The position numbers and the translations under genes were made by a program. A stretch of 53,847 bases of DNA from Rhodococcus maanshanensis NBRC 100610 (lineage in GTDB: Bacteria; Actinomycetota; Actinomycetes; Mycobacteriales; Mycobacteriaceae), in assembly GCF_001894865.1 (NCBI RefSeq), contig NZ_BCXA01000001.1:1-53847 (forward strand), read 5' to 3'. Under the pieces are notes generated by a model that was not told the origin of the DNA, ran no database searches, and saw only the letters and a list, made by a program, of their open reading frames with translations. Below, piece after piece: positions 28,583 to 38,335 of the stretch. Positions within the stretch are counted from its first letter, which is position 1. Each line of letters begins with the position of its first letter.

Positions 28583-29287
28583 GTGCCCGACATCGCGCCC
28601 CGGTCCTCGTTCGCCGACACCCGCGCGTGGCTGCGCGCCCTGCCTGCCCTCACGGCAACCGCGGTGGCGGCCGATGCCCTGGACCCGTCGCCGACCCCGT
28701 CGCCGTTGTTCCTGCGCTGGCTCGAGGACGCGGTCGCGGCGGGAGTGCCGGAACCCCAGTCCGCCGTGCTGTCCACGACGGAGGACGACGGCCGGGTCGA
28801 TGCCCGGGTCCTCATCCTCAAGGATGTCGACGAGCGGGGCTGGTGGTTCTCGGGCTCGGTGGACTCGCCGAAGGGGCGTCAGCTGGCGGCGAACCCCTCG
28901 GCGGCGTTGACCTTCTACTGGGCCGGAGTGGGCAGGCAGGTCCGGGTGCGCGGCCGGGCCGAGCCGGGGGAGGCGGGGGTGAGCGCGCGGGACTACGTCG
29001 AACGGTCGGTGACCGCCCGTGCGGTGGCCGCGGCCAGCAGGCAGAGCGAGGTGCTGGCCGATCCGGCCGAGTACGACCGAGCGGTCGCCGAGATGGTCGC
29101 CCGGATCGAGGCCGATCCGGGCACCGTCGCGCCGGCCTGGCAGGCTTGGTGCCTGGTCCCGGACAGCGTGGAATTCTGGCTCGCCGACCCGGGGCGCAGA
29201 CACCAACGGTTGCGGTACCGGCGGCCCAGGTGGCCGTCCGCGGGGTGGTCGACCACTGAGTGGATTACGGACGTCCTGTGGCCGTGA
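28583..29287 (+). CDS. Pyridoxamine 5'-phosphate oxidase family protein (PdxH-like)
   Basis: 234 residues with the FMN split-barrel pattern of PNP/PMP oxidase: RVLILKDVDERGWWFSGS for FMN/substrate binding, SPKGRQLAANPSAALTFYW, RQVRVRGRAE, and a C-terminal WLADPGRRHQRLRYRR like the PLP-binding tail of PdxH. It would oxidise pyridoxamine/pyridoxine phosphate to PLP using O2. Genomes of this group usually have a clearer PdxH elsewhere, so this may be a paralogue. GTG 28583 is the start. Confidence 0.82.
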   Translation: MPDIAPRSSFADTRAWLRALPALTATAVAADALDPSPTPSPLFLRWLEDAVAAGVPEPQSAVLSTTEDDGRVDARVLILKDVDERGWWFSGSVDSPKGRQLAANPSAALTFYWAGVGRQVRVRGRAEPGEAGVSARDYVERSVTARAVAAASRQSEVLADPAEYDRAVAEMVARIEADPGTVAPAWQAWCLVPDSVEFWLADPGRRHQRLRYRRPRWPSAGWSTTEWITDVLWP

Positions 29288-29313
29288 CCGAGAACATTTG
29301 AACGGGAGTGTGC

Positions 29314-30312
29314 ATGAGCTTCATCCGGACCAACGTCGCAGGCGGCGTCGGCGAGATCGTGCTGGACCGACCGAAGGCGCTCAACGCCCTCGACCCGAGC
29401 ATGATCCGCGACCTGTACGAGCCGCTGCTGCGCTGGCGCGACGACCCCGCGGTCGAGACGGTCCTGGTGACCAGCGGTTCCGAGCGGGCGTTCTGCGCGG
29501 GTGGCGACATCAAGGCCGTGCGGGAGGCGGTGCTGCGCGGCGATCGGGAGTTCGTGCACGGGTTCTTCGCCGACGAGTACCGGCTCAATCTGCTGATCGG
29601 CGAGTACCCGAAGCCCTACATCTCGCTGATCGACGGCGCCGCGATGGGCGGCGGGCTCGGCATCTCGGTGCACGGCTCGGTCCGGGTGGTGACCGAGCAG
29701 GCGGTGCTGGCGATGCCGGAGACCGCGATCGGGTTCTTCCCCGACATCGGAGCCAGCCACTTCCTGCCGCGGCTGACCGGCGCGGCCGGGATGTACCTCG
29801 GGCTCACCGGTGCAAGGGCATCGGCGGGTGACGCTGTCGCATTCGGGCTGGCGACGCATTTCGTGCCGAGCGAGCGGCTGGCGGAGCTGGCCGACGCGAT
29901 CCGCGGTGGGTCGGCCGCCGAGGCGCTGGAGAAGTTCGGCGAGCAGGCCCCCGACGCGCCGCTGGCCGCGCGGCAGGCGGAGATCGACGAGGTGTTCGCG
30001 CAGGGCACCCCTGCGGACATGCTGGCCCGGCTGACCGGGGACGACGAGTGGACGGCGCAGGCGAGGACCGCGCTGACCGCGGTGTCGCCGACCGCCGCCT
30101 TCATCACCGCGGAGCTGATCCGGCGCGGCGCGGGCGACGGGCTGTCGCAGTGCCTCGATCGTGAGCTGGCGCTGACCGGCCCGGTGACCGCGGGGCCCGA
30201 CTTCGCCGAGGGCGTGCGGGCGGTGCTGGTCGACAAGGACCGCAACCCGTCCTGGTCGCCGTCGAGCCTCGCCGAGGTGGACCGGGACGTGATCGCCGCG
30301 CTGTTCGACTAG
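29314..30312 (+). CDS. 3-hydroxyisobutyryl-CoA hydrolase (crotonase superfamily)
   Basis: 332 residues. It has crotonase oxyanion-hole motifs ERAFCAGGDIKAV and DGAAMGGGLGISVHG, and the hydrolase-subfamily marker ETAIGFFPDIGASHFL. The length exceeds that of simple enoyl-CoA hydratases and fits HIBYL-CoA hydrolase, which releases 3-hydroxyisobutyrate in valine breakdown. ATG 29314 with GGGAG seven bases upstream is preferred to GTG 29308. A dispersed palindrome begins 9 nt after the stop. Confidence 0.88.
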   Translation: MSFIRTNVAGGVGEIVLDRPKALNALDPSMIRDLYEPLLRWRDDPAVETVLVTSGSERAFCAGGDIKAVREAVLRGDREFVHGFFADEYRLNLLIGEYPKPYISLIDGAAMGGGLGISVHGSVRVVTEQAVLAMPETAIGFFPDIGASHFLPRLTGAAGMYLGLTGARASAGDAVAFGLATHFVPSERLAELADAIRGGSAAEALEKFGEQAPDAPLAARQAEIDEVFAQGTPADMLARLTGDDEWTAQARTALTAVSPTAAFITAELIRRGAGDGLSQCLDRELALTGPVTAGPDFAEGVRAVLVDKDRNPSWSPSSLAEVDRDVIAALFD

Positions 30313-30321
30313 CCCCGCCCG

Positions 30322-30390
30322 CCCCGCCGAGTGTGCAGTTGCTGTCGTCCCTTCCCGGGCGACGCCCCGGCAGATGCACACTCGGCGGGG
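30322..30390. repeat. Dispersed palindromic repeat, copy 3
   Basis: Perfect 16-bp inverted repeat CCCCGCCGAGTGTGCA (30322-30337) / 30375-30390. The interior matches the reverse complement of copy 2 (TGTCGTC, then CCCGGGCGACGCCCC), so it lies in the opposite orientation. It starts 9 nt after the hydrolase stop. Confidence 0.8.
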
Positions 30391-30447
30391 GTCGGGGGCG
30401 CGCGGATAGCATCGATTCCGCCATCCCAACCGGAGGAGCCAGCAATC

Positions 30448-31302
30448 GTGATCACCGAGATCCTCGCCCGTGCGGCGCTGAGCCCGATCCCGTCCGCCCG
30501 GGCGATCGCCGCGAAGATCCTGCCGATGCGCGAGCACCGGATCGAGGGCAAGCGGATTCTGCTGACCGGGGCGTCGTCCGGGGTGGGGGAGGCGGCCGCG
30601 CGGCGCCTCGCCGCCGAGGGCGCCGAGCTGATCCTCGTCGCGCGCGGCGCCGAGGCGCTCGAGGCCGTGCGCGACGAGATCGTGGGTGAGGGCGGGACCG
30701 CGCACGCGGTGCCATGCGACCTCACCGATGCCGACGACGTGGACCGGCTCCGGACCCTCGTCCGCGACGAACTCGGCCCCGTCGACGTGCTCGTCAACAA
30801 CGCGGGCCGGTCGATCCGCCGGCCGGTCGAGGACTCGCTCGACCGGTTCCACGACTTCGAGCGCACCATGGCCCTGAACTACTTCGGCCCGGTGCGGCTC
30901 ACCCTCGCGCTGCTGCCGGAGATGCTCGAGCGAGGGCAGGGACACGTGGTCAACGTGGCCACCTGGGGCGTGCCGGGCGGCGTCATGCCCAAGTTCGCGG
31001 CGTACCACGCGTCGAAGTCCGCGGTCAGCGCGTTCGGGCGCGACCTTGGCGCCGAGCTCGAGGGCCGCGGGGTGTCCGTGACGACAGTGCACTTCCCGCT
31101 GATCCGCACCCCGATGATCGCGCCGACCAAGGACTACGACTCGATGCCCGCGCTCGCCCCGGAGGACGCGGCGTCGTGGCTGGTCACCGCGATCCGCACC
31201 CGGCCGGTCGAACTGCTCCCGACCTATGCGGAGCTGCTGCGGTTCCTGGACAACTTCGCCCCGACGGTCACCGACGCCCTCGTCAGGCGTGCCGGGATCT
31301 GA
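30448..31302 (+). CDS. Short-chain dehydrogenase/reductase
   Basis: 284-residue classical SDR. The Rossmann motif is TGASSGVGEAAA, followed by CDLTDADD, NNAG and the catalytic YHASK. An N-terminal extension of about 30 residues precedes the fold. GTG 30448 is chosen because CGGAGGAG lies 10 nt upstream. Its substrate is unknown; related proteins reduce lipid or fatty-acyl carbonyls. Confidence 0.88.
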   Translation: MITEILARAALSPIPSARAIAAKILPMREHRIEGKRILLTGASSGVGEAAARRLAAEGAELILVARGAEALEAVRDEIVGEGGTAHAVPCDLTDADDVDRLRTLVRDELGPVDVLVNNAGRSIRRPVEDSLDRFHDFERTMALNYFGPVRLTLALLPEMLERGQGHVVNVATWGVPGGVMPKFAAYHASKSAVSAFGRDLGAELEGRGVSVTTVHFPLIRTPMIAPTKDYDSMPALAPEDAASWLVTAIRTRPVELLPTYAELLRFLDNFAPTVTDALVRRAGI

Positions 31303-31313
31303 CCGCCGCCGGT

Positions 31314-31370
31314 CGAGTGTGCACCTATCGGGGCATCGCCCGAGTGGCGGCGACCGCAGGTGCACACTCG
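31314..31370. repeat. Dispersed palindromic repeat, copy 4, forming the 3' end of prrB
   Basis: Perfect 13-bp inverted repeat CGAGTGTGCACCT (31314-31326) / 31358-31370, with GGGGCATCGCCCGAGTGGCG in the loop. It starts 11 nt after the SDR stop, and on the other strand it encodes the last residues and stop codon of prrB. Confidence 0.8.
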
Positions 31371-32683
31371 GCGGGGCCGGAGCGGGGGAGCCGCAGCGCC
31401 AGCCTGACGCCGCCGAGCGGGCTGTCCACCAATTCCACGGTGCCGCCGTGCAGTTCGGCCTGCTGGGCGACCAGCGCGAGCCCGAGCCCGGACCCCTCGG
31501 AGCCGGAGCCGGTGCCGCGGACGAAGCGCTCGAACACCGACGCCCGCTCTAGCTCGGGCACTCCGCTCCCGTCGTCGTCGACGGTGATGACGGCGTCACC
31601 GTCGGTGTCGGTGCGGACGGAGACCAGCACCCGTCCGGCCCCGCCGTGCCGGACCGAGTTGGTGATGGCGTTGTCGAGCACCAGCCGCAGTCCGGTCGGA
31701 ATGCCGCGCACCACAACGGGTTCGGGCGCTGCGAACCCGATGTCCAGGTCGGGGTGGGTGCGCTCGGCCGCCTGGACGCAGCGGTCGACGAGCTCGGCCA
31801 GGTCCAGCTCCTCGTGGTCGGCGACGTCGGAGAGCTCGCCGACCGCCAGCCGTTCGAGGTCGGTCAGGGTCGTCTCGACCTGACGTTGGGTGGAGAGCAG
31901 GTCGCGCAGGATCTCCTCGCGCTGCTCGCCGGTGAGCCGCATCGTCGAGAGCACCTCGAGGTCGGTCCGCATCGACGTCAGCGGGGTGCGCAGCTCGTGC
32001 GCGGACACCGCGGCGAAGTCGCGGGCGGACCCCAGCGCCTCCTCGGTCCGTTTCTGGGCGGCGGCGATCCGATCGAGCATGTGCCCCATCGCCTCCGACA
32101 GGTCCTCGGCCTCCCGCGCACCGCGCACGCTCGGGCGCGCGGCCCGGGGATCGTCGCCGATGTCGTGCGTGGCGTCGGCGAGCAGCCGCAGCGGGCGCAC
32201 GGCCCGGCCGGCCAGCAGCCAGCCCAGCCCGCCCGCCGCCGCGATCGCCACCACGGCGGCGATCGCGACCGCCACCTGCTGCTGGCGGATGGCCTGGGTC
32301 AGCGGGTCCTCCGGGACGGTCAACGCCAGGAAGGCGCCCGGTTCTCCTGGGACCGCGACGTCGCGGATGCGGACCGCGGTACCTGCCAGCAACTCCGTTC
32401 TGGTCGCGTCCTCGGCCGCGGTGGCCTCTGCGGATCCTCCTGACACGACGGCAGGCAGCGGAAGGGCCGGTGCCACGTCGATTATTTCGGCCGAGATCGT
32501 GTCGGCCGGGACCGTGTTGACCGGGGCCGACAACGTCACCGAGTCGAGTGTCCTGTCGATCTGCTCGGAGCCGTTCACCCGCAGGAACACCGCGATGGCG
32601 GCGCCGATCGCGACGATGACGACGGCCGCGGACAACGCCGACACGATGGCGACCCGCGCCCGCAGCGACAGCGACCGCCTCAC
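31325..32683 (-). CDS. prrB: Sensor histidine kinase PrrB
   Basis: 452-residue membrane kinase paired with PrrA. Two transmembrane helices (about 10-34 and 150-172) flank an extracytoplasmic sensor. A HAMP domain, a dimerisation domain with [11 protein letters not shown] (phosphorylated His229) and an HATPase_c domain with [16 protein letters not shown] and GSGLGLAL follow. GTG 32683 overlaps the prrA stop by 4 nt (GTGA). The C-terminus past residue 437 ([15 protein letters not shown]) is encoded by a dispersed palindrome, so it is probably a lineage-specific tail. Confidence 0.93.
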   Translation of the reverse strand: MRRSLSLRARVAIVSALSAAVVIVAIGAAIAVFLRVNGSEQIDRTLDSVTLSAPVNTVPADTISAEIIDVAPALPLPAVVSGGSAEATAAEDATRTELLAGTAVRIRDVAVPGEPGAFLALTVPEDPLTQAIRQQQVAVAIAAVVAIAAAGGLGWLLAGRAVRPLRLLADATHDIGDDPRAARPSVRGAREAEDLSEAMGHMLDRIAAAQKRTEEALGSARDFAAVSAHELRTPLTSMRTDLEVLSTMRLTGEQREEILRDLLSTQRQVETTLTDLERLAVGELSDVADHEELDLAELVDRCVQAAERTHPDLDIGFAAPEPVVVRGIPTGLRLVLDNAITNSVRHGGAGRVLVSVRTDTDGDAVITVDDDGSGVPELERASVFERFVRGTGSGSEGSGLGLALVAQQAELHGGTVELVDSPLGGVRLALRLPRSGPAECAPAVAATRAMPR

Positions 32684-33381
32684 GGTTGCGCTCGCAGGAC
32701 GAACCCGACGCCGCGGACTGTGTGCAGGACTCGTGGCATCGAGTTCGCCTCCAGTTTCTTGCGTAGATACGTGACGAAGACGTCGACCACGTTGGTATCG
32801 GCATCGAAGTCGTAGCCCCACACCAGGCGGAGCAGCTGGGGGCGGCTGAGCACGACGCCCGTGTTCTCCGCCAGCGCGCCGAGCAGGTCGAATTCGCGCT
32901 TGGTCAGGTCGAGCCTGCGGCCCGCGACGTGGGCGCGCCGCCCCGGCAGGTCCACCTCCAGGGCCCCGACCGTCACGGTCCCGGCGGGCGCCGCGGACCG
33001 GGGTGCCCGCCGCAGCAGCGCCCGCAGCCGGGCGACCAGTTCACCGAGCTCGAACGGCTTGGTCAGGTAGTCGTCCGCGCCTGCCTCCAGGCCCGCTATC
33101 CGGTCGCCGACGGAGCTGCGCGCACTGAGCACGCAGATCGGCACCTCGTTGCCCATCGCCCGCAGCGCGGTGACCACGCCAACGCCGTCGAGGCCAGGCA
33201 TGTTCACGTCGAGGACGATCGCGGCGGGGCACTCGTCGGACACGGCCCGCAGGGCGGAGGCGCCGTCCGTCGCGTTCTCGGTGTGAAACCCGGACAGACG
33301 GAGCCCCCGCTCCAGCGAGGCCAGGACCTTGGGGTCGTCGTCGACGACGAGGATGCGGGCGGTATCGGTCACCGCATCCAT
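32680..33381 (-). CDS. prrA: Two-component response regulator PrrA (OmpR family)
   Basis: 233 residues. The receiver domain has the acidic cluster VVDDD (13-16), phosphoacceptor Asp58 in [11 protein letters not shown] and the lysine in YLTKPF. The C-terminal OmpR-type winged helix shows LTKREFDLL and [20 protein letters not shown] and ends [11 protein letters not shown]. It closely follows my recollection of M. tuberculosis PrrA along its length. It is co-transcribed with prrB, and a secreted-protein gene ends 23 nt upstream in the same direction. Confidence 0.95.
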   Translation of the reverse strand: MDAVTDTARILVVDDDPKVLASLERGLRLSGFHTENATDGASALRAVSDECPAAIVLDVNMPGLDGVGVVTALRAMGNEVPICVLSARSSVGDRIAGLEAGADDYLTKPFELGELVARLRALLRRAPRSAAPAGTVTVGALEVDLPGRRAHVAGRRLDLTKREFDLLGALAENTGVVLSRPQLLRLVWGYDFDADTNVVDVFVTYLRKKLEANSMPRVLHTVRGVGFVLRAQP

Positions 33382-33404
33382 GGTGCCAGGGCCGCGAAGG
33401 TGTC

Positions 33405-33986
33405 CTAGCAGACGCGAGTCACGGTCACGGCGCCTGCCGGGGCGTTCTCGTCCATCTCAACGGTCAGCATCTGTACATCCGCGGGCAGTTCGTCCGCCGG
33501 GACGCCGCGCGCGATGGTGCCGTCGGCGATCATCCTCTGCGCCTCCTCGTCGGTGAGCACCTGCGTGAGGACCAGTCCCGGCTCGCCCGCGGGGGTCGCA
33601 GGGGCAGAGGTGACGGCGGGCATCGCGGTCCCGTCGGCGATCAACCGCTGCACCCCCTCGGTCAGGACGTCTGTGAGCGGCTGTCCCGGCTCGCCGGCGG
33701 GGGTCGCCGGGACAGTTGCGACGGCGGGCATCGCGGTTCCGTCCTCGATCATCTTCTGCAGCGCCTCCGGGCTGAGCTCGACGGCCGTGGCCGCACAGGT
33801 CGCCGCGTCCAGCTGTGCGCCTGCCACCGCGGGGCCGGACTGCTGGACGGCGACGGCGCCGCCCTGCGGGATGGAGTCGTTTGCCCACGCGACGCCGGGG
33901 ACGGTGACGGCGGCGACGGCCGCGATGCCCGCGGCCGCGATGCCTGCGCGTGCGCGGAAGGTGCCGGCAGTGAGGGACTTGCGCAT
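33405..33986 (-). CDS. Secreted protein with three 35-residue repeats, upstream of prrAB
   Basis: 193 residues. A signal peptide (about 1-35, ending GVAWA) precedes a chain with three imperfect repeats built on [11 protein letters not shown] (about 74-160). Two of them share PATPAGEPG. Two cysteines, one early and one as the last residue, could form a disulfide. I recognise no family. Its stop is 23 nt before prrA, so it may be first gene of the operon, and three 11-bp-spaced repeats at 34061-34088 lie upstream. It could feed a signal to PrrB; this is inference. Confidence 0.75.
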   Translation of the reverse strand: MRKSLTAGTFRARAGIAAAGIAAVAAVTVPGVAWANDSIPQGGAVAVQQSGPAVAGAQLDAATCAATAVELSPEALQKMIEDGTAMPAVATVPATPAGEPGQPLTDVLTEGVQRLIADGTAMPAVTSAPATPAGEPGLVLTQVLTDEEAQRMIADGTIARGVPADELPADVQMLTVEMDENAPAGAVTVTRVC

Positions 33987-34060
33987 GGGAACTCCTTGGG
34001 TCGTGTCGTAGCCCCGGTGGCTTCGACGTGACCCAAGGTATGGACGAAAAACTCGGCGCC

Positions 34061-34088
34061 CGTTAGCGAATCATTAGGGGTTCGTTAG
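34061..34088 (-). promoter_or_regulatory. Three 11-bp-phased direct repeats, probable response-regulator site
   Basis: CGTTAG (34061), CATTAG (34072) and CGTTAG (34083) are spaced exactly 11 bp. Tandem half-sites at 10-11 bp are the binding mode of OmpR-family regulators such as PrrA. The array lies 75-102 bp upstream of the secreted repeat-protein start and overlaps the pnuC stop codon. Confidence 0.6.
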
Positions 34089-34738
34089 ACCCGCACCGGC
34101 GTCGTCCGACGCTGGATCCGCAGCCACACCGCGAAGCCCCAGACCACGAAGCCCGCGTACACCAGGTACAGGATCGCCGACGGGTAGTAACCGGCCTTGA
34201 GCAGCAGCGGGACACCGACGACGTCGACGCCGATCCAGATCAACCAGAACTCGGTCCACCCGCGGGCCATTCCGTAGGTGGCGAGCATCGAGCCCATGAA
34301 GATCCAGGCCTCCGCCCACGGGCCATAGGACCCGAGCCGGGCGAAGATCTGCGCGAACGCCACGGTGCCTGCGGCCATCGCGAGGACCAGCAGGAGCCGG
34401 TCCCGTGGCGGCGCCCACCGCGGCAGCACCGCCTGGCCGGACTCGTGCCGCGACCGCAGCCACTGCGTCCAGCCGTACACGCTCACGGTGATGAACATCA
34501 GCTGGCGGCCGGCCTGGCCGTACAGGTTCAGCTCCTGCGGGGTGTGGAACAGCGCGCCCATGAACACGGTGAACAGCAACGCATTTCCGGCGATGCCGAC
34601 CGGCCACGCCCACACCACGCGCTTCATCCCGCCGATCGCGGACGCGATGCCGAAGGTGTTGCCGAGGATCTCGCGCCACAGGATCGTGGCCCCGCTGATG
34701 TGCAGTTCCGCATCGAACAGGGTGAGCAGCGGGTTCAC
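34085..34738 (-). CDS. pnuC: Nicotinamide riboside transporter PnuC
   Basis: 217-residue inner-membrane protein with about seven helices and the tryptophan-rich PnuC landmarks VYGWTQW and WTEFWLIWIGVDV. It moves nicotinamide riboside (or a related vitamin precursor) by facilitated diffusion for NAD salvage. It follows prfC by 4 nt, so the pair is probably co-transcribed. No riboswitch is visible upstream. Confidence 0.9.
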   Translation of the reverse strand: MNPLLTLFDAELHISGATILWREILGNTFGIASAIGGMKRVVWAWPVGIAGNALLFTVFMGALFHTPQELNLYGQAGRQLMFITVSVYGWTQWLRSRHESGQAVLPRWAPPRDRLLLVLAMAAGTVAFAQIFARLGSYGPWAEAWIFMGSMLATYGMARGWTEFWLIWIGVDVVGVPLLLKAGYYPSAILYLVYAGFVVWGFAVWLRIQRRTTPVRV

Positions 34739-34742
34739 GGAG

Positions 34743-36443
34743 CTAGTCGGCGGTCGCGACGAGCGGCTCGAGGGTCAGCTCGGGAAGCTCCTTCTGCAGG
34801 TACTGCAGCCGCCACTTGTCGCTGATCAGTGCGAGCATCACGCCGTCGGATCTGGTGAAGACCTCGACCCCGCGCTGGCGGCCCAGCTCGGTGGCCGACT
34901 CGGCGTCGGTGCGGCGAGCAAGCGCGTACGGCAGGCCCTCCATCCTGGCCTCCACCGAGAACTCCGCCTTCATCCGCGCGGCCACCACCTCGAACTGCAT
35001 CGGGCCGACGGCCGCCATCACGGGCGCCGCGTCGCCGCGAATGTCGTTGCGCAGCACCTGGACCACGCCCTCGGAGTCGAGCTGCTCCACGGCGCGGCGG
35101 AACTGCTTGTACTTGCTCGCGCTCTCCGCGCGCAGCACAGAGAAGTGCTCGGGCGCGAACGAGGGGATCGGCGGGAACTCCACCTTCTTGTCCGTGAACA
35201 GGGTGTGGCCCGGGGCAAGGGCGGTCGCGTTCACCAGGCCGACCACGTCACCCGGGTACGCCGACTCGACGGTGGAACGCTCGCGGCCGAACACGGTCTG
35301 CGCGTACTTGGTGGTGAAGGGCTTGCCGGTCTGGGCGTGCGTCACGACCATCCCGCGCTCGAAGACGCCGGAGACGATCCGCATGAACGCCAAGCGGTCT
35401 CGATGGCTCGTGTCCATACCCGCCTGCACCTTGAAGACCACCGCGCTGAACGGATCGGTGACCTCCCGTGCGGCGCCCTTGAGGTCGTCGCGCGGGCCGG
35501 GAGCCGGCGCGAGCGCCACCAGGGTGTCGAGGATCTGCCGGACACCGAAGTTCAGCATCGCGGAGGCGAAGATGACAGGGGAGGTCTGCCCGGCCAGGAA
35601 CATCTCCTGGTCGTGGTCCTGCCCGCTGGCCGAGAGCAGCTCGCTCTCTTCGACCGCGGTGTCCCAGTCGGAGCCGTCGCGTGCTGCTGCTGCGGCGGCG
35701 TCGAGGATCTCCTCGGGCGCGATCGTGGCGCCGCCCGCGGTGCGGGTGAACCGGATGTACTCCTGCGGGGCGCCGTCCTCGCCGCGCCGAAGCAGGCCGC
35801 GGAAGTCGCCCGCGATGCCAACCGGCCAGTACAGGGGGGTCGGGGTCAGGCCGATCCGCTCGTGGATCTCGTCGAGCAGCTCCAGCGGGGTCTGGCCGGG
35901 GCGGTCCCACTTGTTGATCACGGTGATCACGGGGATGCCGCGGTGGCGACACACCTGGAACAGCTTGAGGGTCTGCGGCTCGAGGCCCTTGGCGGCGTCG
36001 ATCAGCATGACCGCGGCGTCGACGGCGGTGAGCACCCGGTAGGTGTCCTCCGAGAAGTCGGAGTGACCCGGGGTGTCGACCAGGTTGATGACGCTGATCG
36101 GATCGTTCGGCTCGGACTCGCCGGACTTGTAGTTGAACTGCAGCGCCGTCGAGCTGACCGAGATGCCGCGGGCCTTCTCCATCTCCATCCAGTCGGAGAC
36201 GGTGGAGCGGCGACCGGCCTTGCCGTGCACGGCGCCCGCCTCCGAGATCATCTTCGCGTGCAGCGCGAGGGCCTCGGTGAGCGTGGACTTACCGGCGTCC
36301 GGGTGCGAGATGACCGCGAAGGTCCGTCGGCGGGCGGCCTCGGCGGCCAGGCCCTTCGGCGTCGCGGGGGTCCCGGCTGAGGCGACCTCCGCGATGGCGT
36401 CGGGTGAGGTGGAGGCGGACGCCGACGCGGGCTCGGTGGTCAC
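34743..36443 (-). CDS. prfC: Peptide chain release factor 3
   Basis: 566-residue translational GTPase that recycles RF1/RF2 after termination. It shows the G1 motif SHPDAGKSTLTE, a switch region with EMEKARGISVSS, G3 DTPGHSDFSED, G4 NKWDRPGQ and the C-terminal RF3 domain. An Ala/Ser-rich N-terminal extension of about 35 residues precedes the GTPase domain and is probably disordered. GTG 36443 is the start. The gene diverges from the acyl-AMP ligase across 229 bp. Confidence 0.95.
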   Translation of the reverse strand: MTTEPASASASTSPDAIAEVASAGTPATPKGLAAEAARRRTFAVISHPDAGKSTLTEALALHAKMISEAGAVHGKAGRRSTVSDWMEMEKARGISVSSTALQFNYKSGESEPNDPISVINLVDTPGHSDFSEDTYRVLTAVDAAVMLIDAAKGLEPQTLKLFQVCRHRGIPVITVINKWDRPGQTPLELLDEIHERIGLTPTPLYWPVGIAGDFRGLLRRGEDGAPQEYIRFTRTAGGATIAPEEILDAAAAAARDGSDWDTAVEESELLSASGQDHDQEMFLAGQTSPVIFASAMLNFGVRQILDTLVALAPAPGPRDDLKGAAREVTDPFSAVVFKVQAGMDTSHRDRLAFMRIVSGVFERGMVVTHAQTGKPFTTKYAQTVFGRERSTVESAYPGDVVGLVNATALAPGHTLFTDKKVEFPPIPSFAPEHFSVLRAESASKYKQFRRAVEQLDSEGVVQVLRNDIRGDAAPVMAAVGPMQFEVVAARMKAEFSVEARMEGLPYALARRTDAESATELGRQRGVEVFTRSDGVMLALISDKWRLQYLQKELPELTLEPLVATAD

Positions 36444-36672
36444 CGGGATTCCTTACTGATATGAGACGGACGAAAAGTGGCGAAACGCCAATATGCCAGG
36501 TTACCCGTGCCGGTGGCGCCTATGCTCGGGTACACCCCGAACCTGGCCGTGGCCCCGCGGGAGAAACGGCCGAACTGCGTTTCCAGAAGTACCAGTGAGG
36601 GCTCTGGGGCCCTCGGCGCGGTGTGCACCGCGCCCGGCCGCCTCGTCCCTCCACCGTGCGGAGGAGGGCGTC

Positions 36673-38310
36673 ATGAGCCGGTTCACCGATGAGATGTATG
36701 CCAACGCTGCGGACAGTCCCCATGGGCTCGTCACCGGGGAACCCGACAGTCCGCGCCGCCAGGTCTGGAGCGAGATCCACGCGGCGGCCCGCGCGATGGC
36801 GGGTGCCCTCGCGGACACCGGCATAGGCCCGGGCGACGCGATCGGGATCCTCGCCGGTCAGCCCGTGGACATCGCGCCGTCCGTGCAGGCCATCTGGATG
36901 CGCGGTGCCTCGGTGACCATGCTGCACCAGCCGACGCCGCGCACGGACCTGACCGTCTGGGCGGAGGACACCGAGACGGTCATCGGCATGATCGCGGCCA
37001 AGGCGGTCATCCTCGGCGCACCCTTCGACGCGGCGGCCCCGCTCCTCGAGGAGCGGGGCATCAGGGTCGTCACCATCGCGGACCTGCGCGCGGGACCCGA
37101 TGTCGACCCGGTGCAGACCTCCGAATCCGACATCGCGTTGCAGCAGCTCACATCGGGATCGACGGGGTCACCCAAGGCCGTGCAGATCACGCACGGGAAC
37201 TTCTACACGAACTCCTGCGCGATGCTCTCCCGGATCAAGTTCTCGGTCGACGACGACGTGATGGTGAGCTGGCTGCCGCTGTTCCACGACATGGGCATGG
37301 TCGGTTTCCTCACACTGCCGATGCAGATCGGTGCCGAGATCGTCAGCATCACCCCGATGGACTTCCTCACCTCGCCGCTGTTGTGGGCGGAACTGATGGG
37401 CAGGTACCGGGGCACGGTCACCGCCGCACCGAACTTCGCCTACTCGCTGCTCGCCAGGCGGCTCGCGCAGGCAGGGGACGGCGTCGTGGACCTGTCGACG
37501 GTGCGCTGCCTGCTCAACGGTGCGGAGCCGGTGGACGCCGACACGATGCTCGCGCTCGCGGAGGCGGGGGCACGATTCGGGCTGGATCCGGCGGCGCTGG
37601 CGCCGACCTACGGGATGGCGGAGGTGACCCTCGCGGTCTCCCTGCCCCAGCCGGGGCAGGGATTGGTGCTCGACCTGGTGGACCCGGACCTGTTCGAGGC
37701 GGGCGGCCTTGCGGTACCGACCGACCGGGCCAATGCCCGCCGGCTCCCGACGCTCGGTCCGCTGGTGTCGGGCCTGGAGGGGCGCATCGTCGGCGAGGAC
37801 GGGCGGGTGCTCCCACGCCGTGCGGTCGGCATCATCGAGCTCAGGGGCGGGTCGGTGACCCCCGGCTACCTCACGGTGGAGGGGCGCAAGCCCGCGCGGG
37901 ACGCGGATGGGTGGTTCAACACCGGGGACGTCGGCTACTTCACCGAAGAGGGTCTGATGGTGGTGTGCGGGCGTGTCAAGGACGTGATCATCATGGGCGG
38001 GCGCAACGTCTACCCGACCGACATCGAGCGGGCCGCGTGCACTGTCAGGGGGGTCCGGCCGGGCAACGCCGTCGCGGTGCGGCTCGACGCGGGGCAGAAG
38101 CGGGAGTCCTTCGCGGTCGCGGTGGAGACCAACGACCACGAGGACCCCGAGGAGGTCAAGCGGATCGAGCACGAGGTGGTGCACGCGGTGGTCTCGGAGG
38201 TCGGCGTGCGACCGAGGACGGTGGCCGTGCTTGGTCCGGGCAGCATCCCGAAGACGTCGTCCGGCAAGCTGCGGCGCGGGCGGTCGGCCGCCCTGGTGAG
38301 CGGGGCGTAG
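36673..38310 (+). CDS. Fatty-acyl-AMP ligase / acyl-CoA synthetase-like (Rv1013/Pks16-type)
   Basis: 545-residue ANL adenylating enzyme. The P-loop [13 protein letters not shown], the FAAL-type [24 protein letters not shown] and [20 protein letters not shown] are present, and the acyl-adenylate lysine segment near the end is [11 protein letters not shown]. It activates a fatty acid as acyl-AMP for transfer to ACP or CoA. The length and its place before pth match M. tuberculosis Rv1013 (annotated pks16 although not a polyketide synthase). ATG 36673 follows GGAGGAGGG. Confidence 0.9.
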   Translation: MSRFTDEMYANAADSPHGLVTGEPDSPRRQVWSEIHAAARAMAGALADTGIGPGDAIGILAGQPVDIAPSVQAIWMRGASVTMLHQPTPRTDLTVWAEDTETVIGMIAAKAVILGAPFDAAAPLLEERGIRVVTIADLRAGPDVDPVQTSESDIALQQLTSGSTGSPKAVQITHGNFYTNSCAMLSRIKFSVDDDVMVSWLPLFHDMGMVGFLTLPMQIGAEIVSITPMDFLTSPLLWAELMGRYRGTVTAAPNFAYSLLARRLAQAGDGVVDLSTVRCLLNGAEPVDADTMLALAEAGARFGLDPAALAPTYGMAEVTLAVSLPQPGQGLVLDLVDPDLFEAGGLAVPTDRANARRLPTLGPLVSGLEGRIVGEDGRVLPRRAVGIIELRGGSVTPGYLTVEGRKPARDADGWFNTGDVGYFTEEGLMVVCGRVKDVIIMGGRNVYPTDIERAACTVRGVRPGNAVAVRLDAGQKRESFAVAVETNDHEDPEEVKRIEHEVVHAVVSEVGVRPRTVAVLGPGSIPKTSSGKLRRGRSAALVSGA

Positions 38311-38335
38311 TCCGGCGACGCGTCGGCCGGGCGGA

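Noticed and set aside
36444-36672. Possible extra gene between prfC and the acyl-AMP ligase
   Set aside because: Upstream in-frame extension of the ligase lacks family similarity, while ATG 36673 has a strong ribosome site; the gap is a divergent promoter region.
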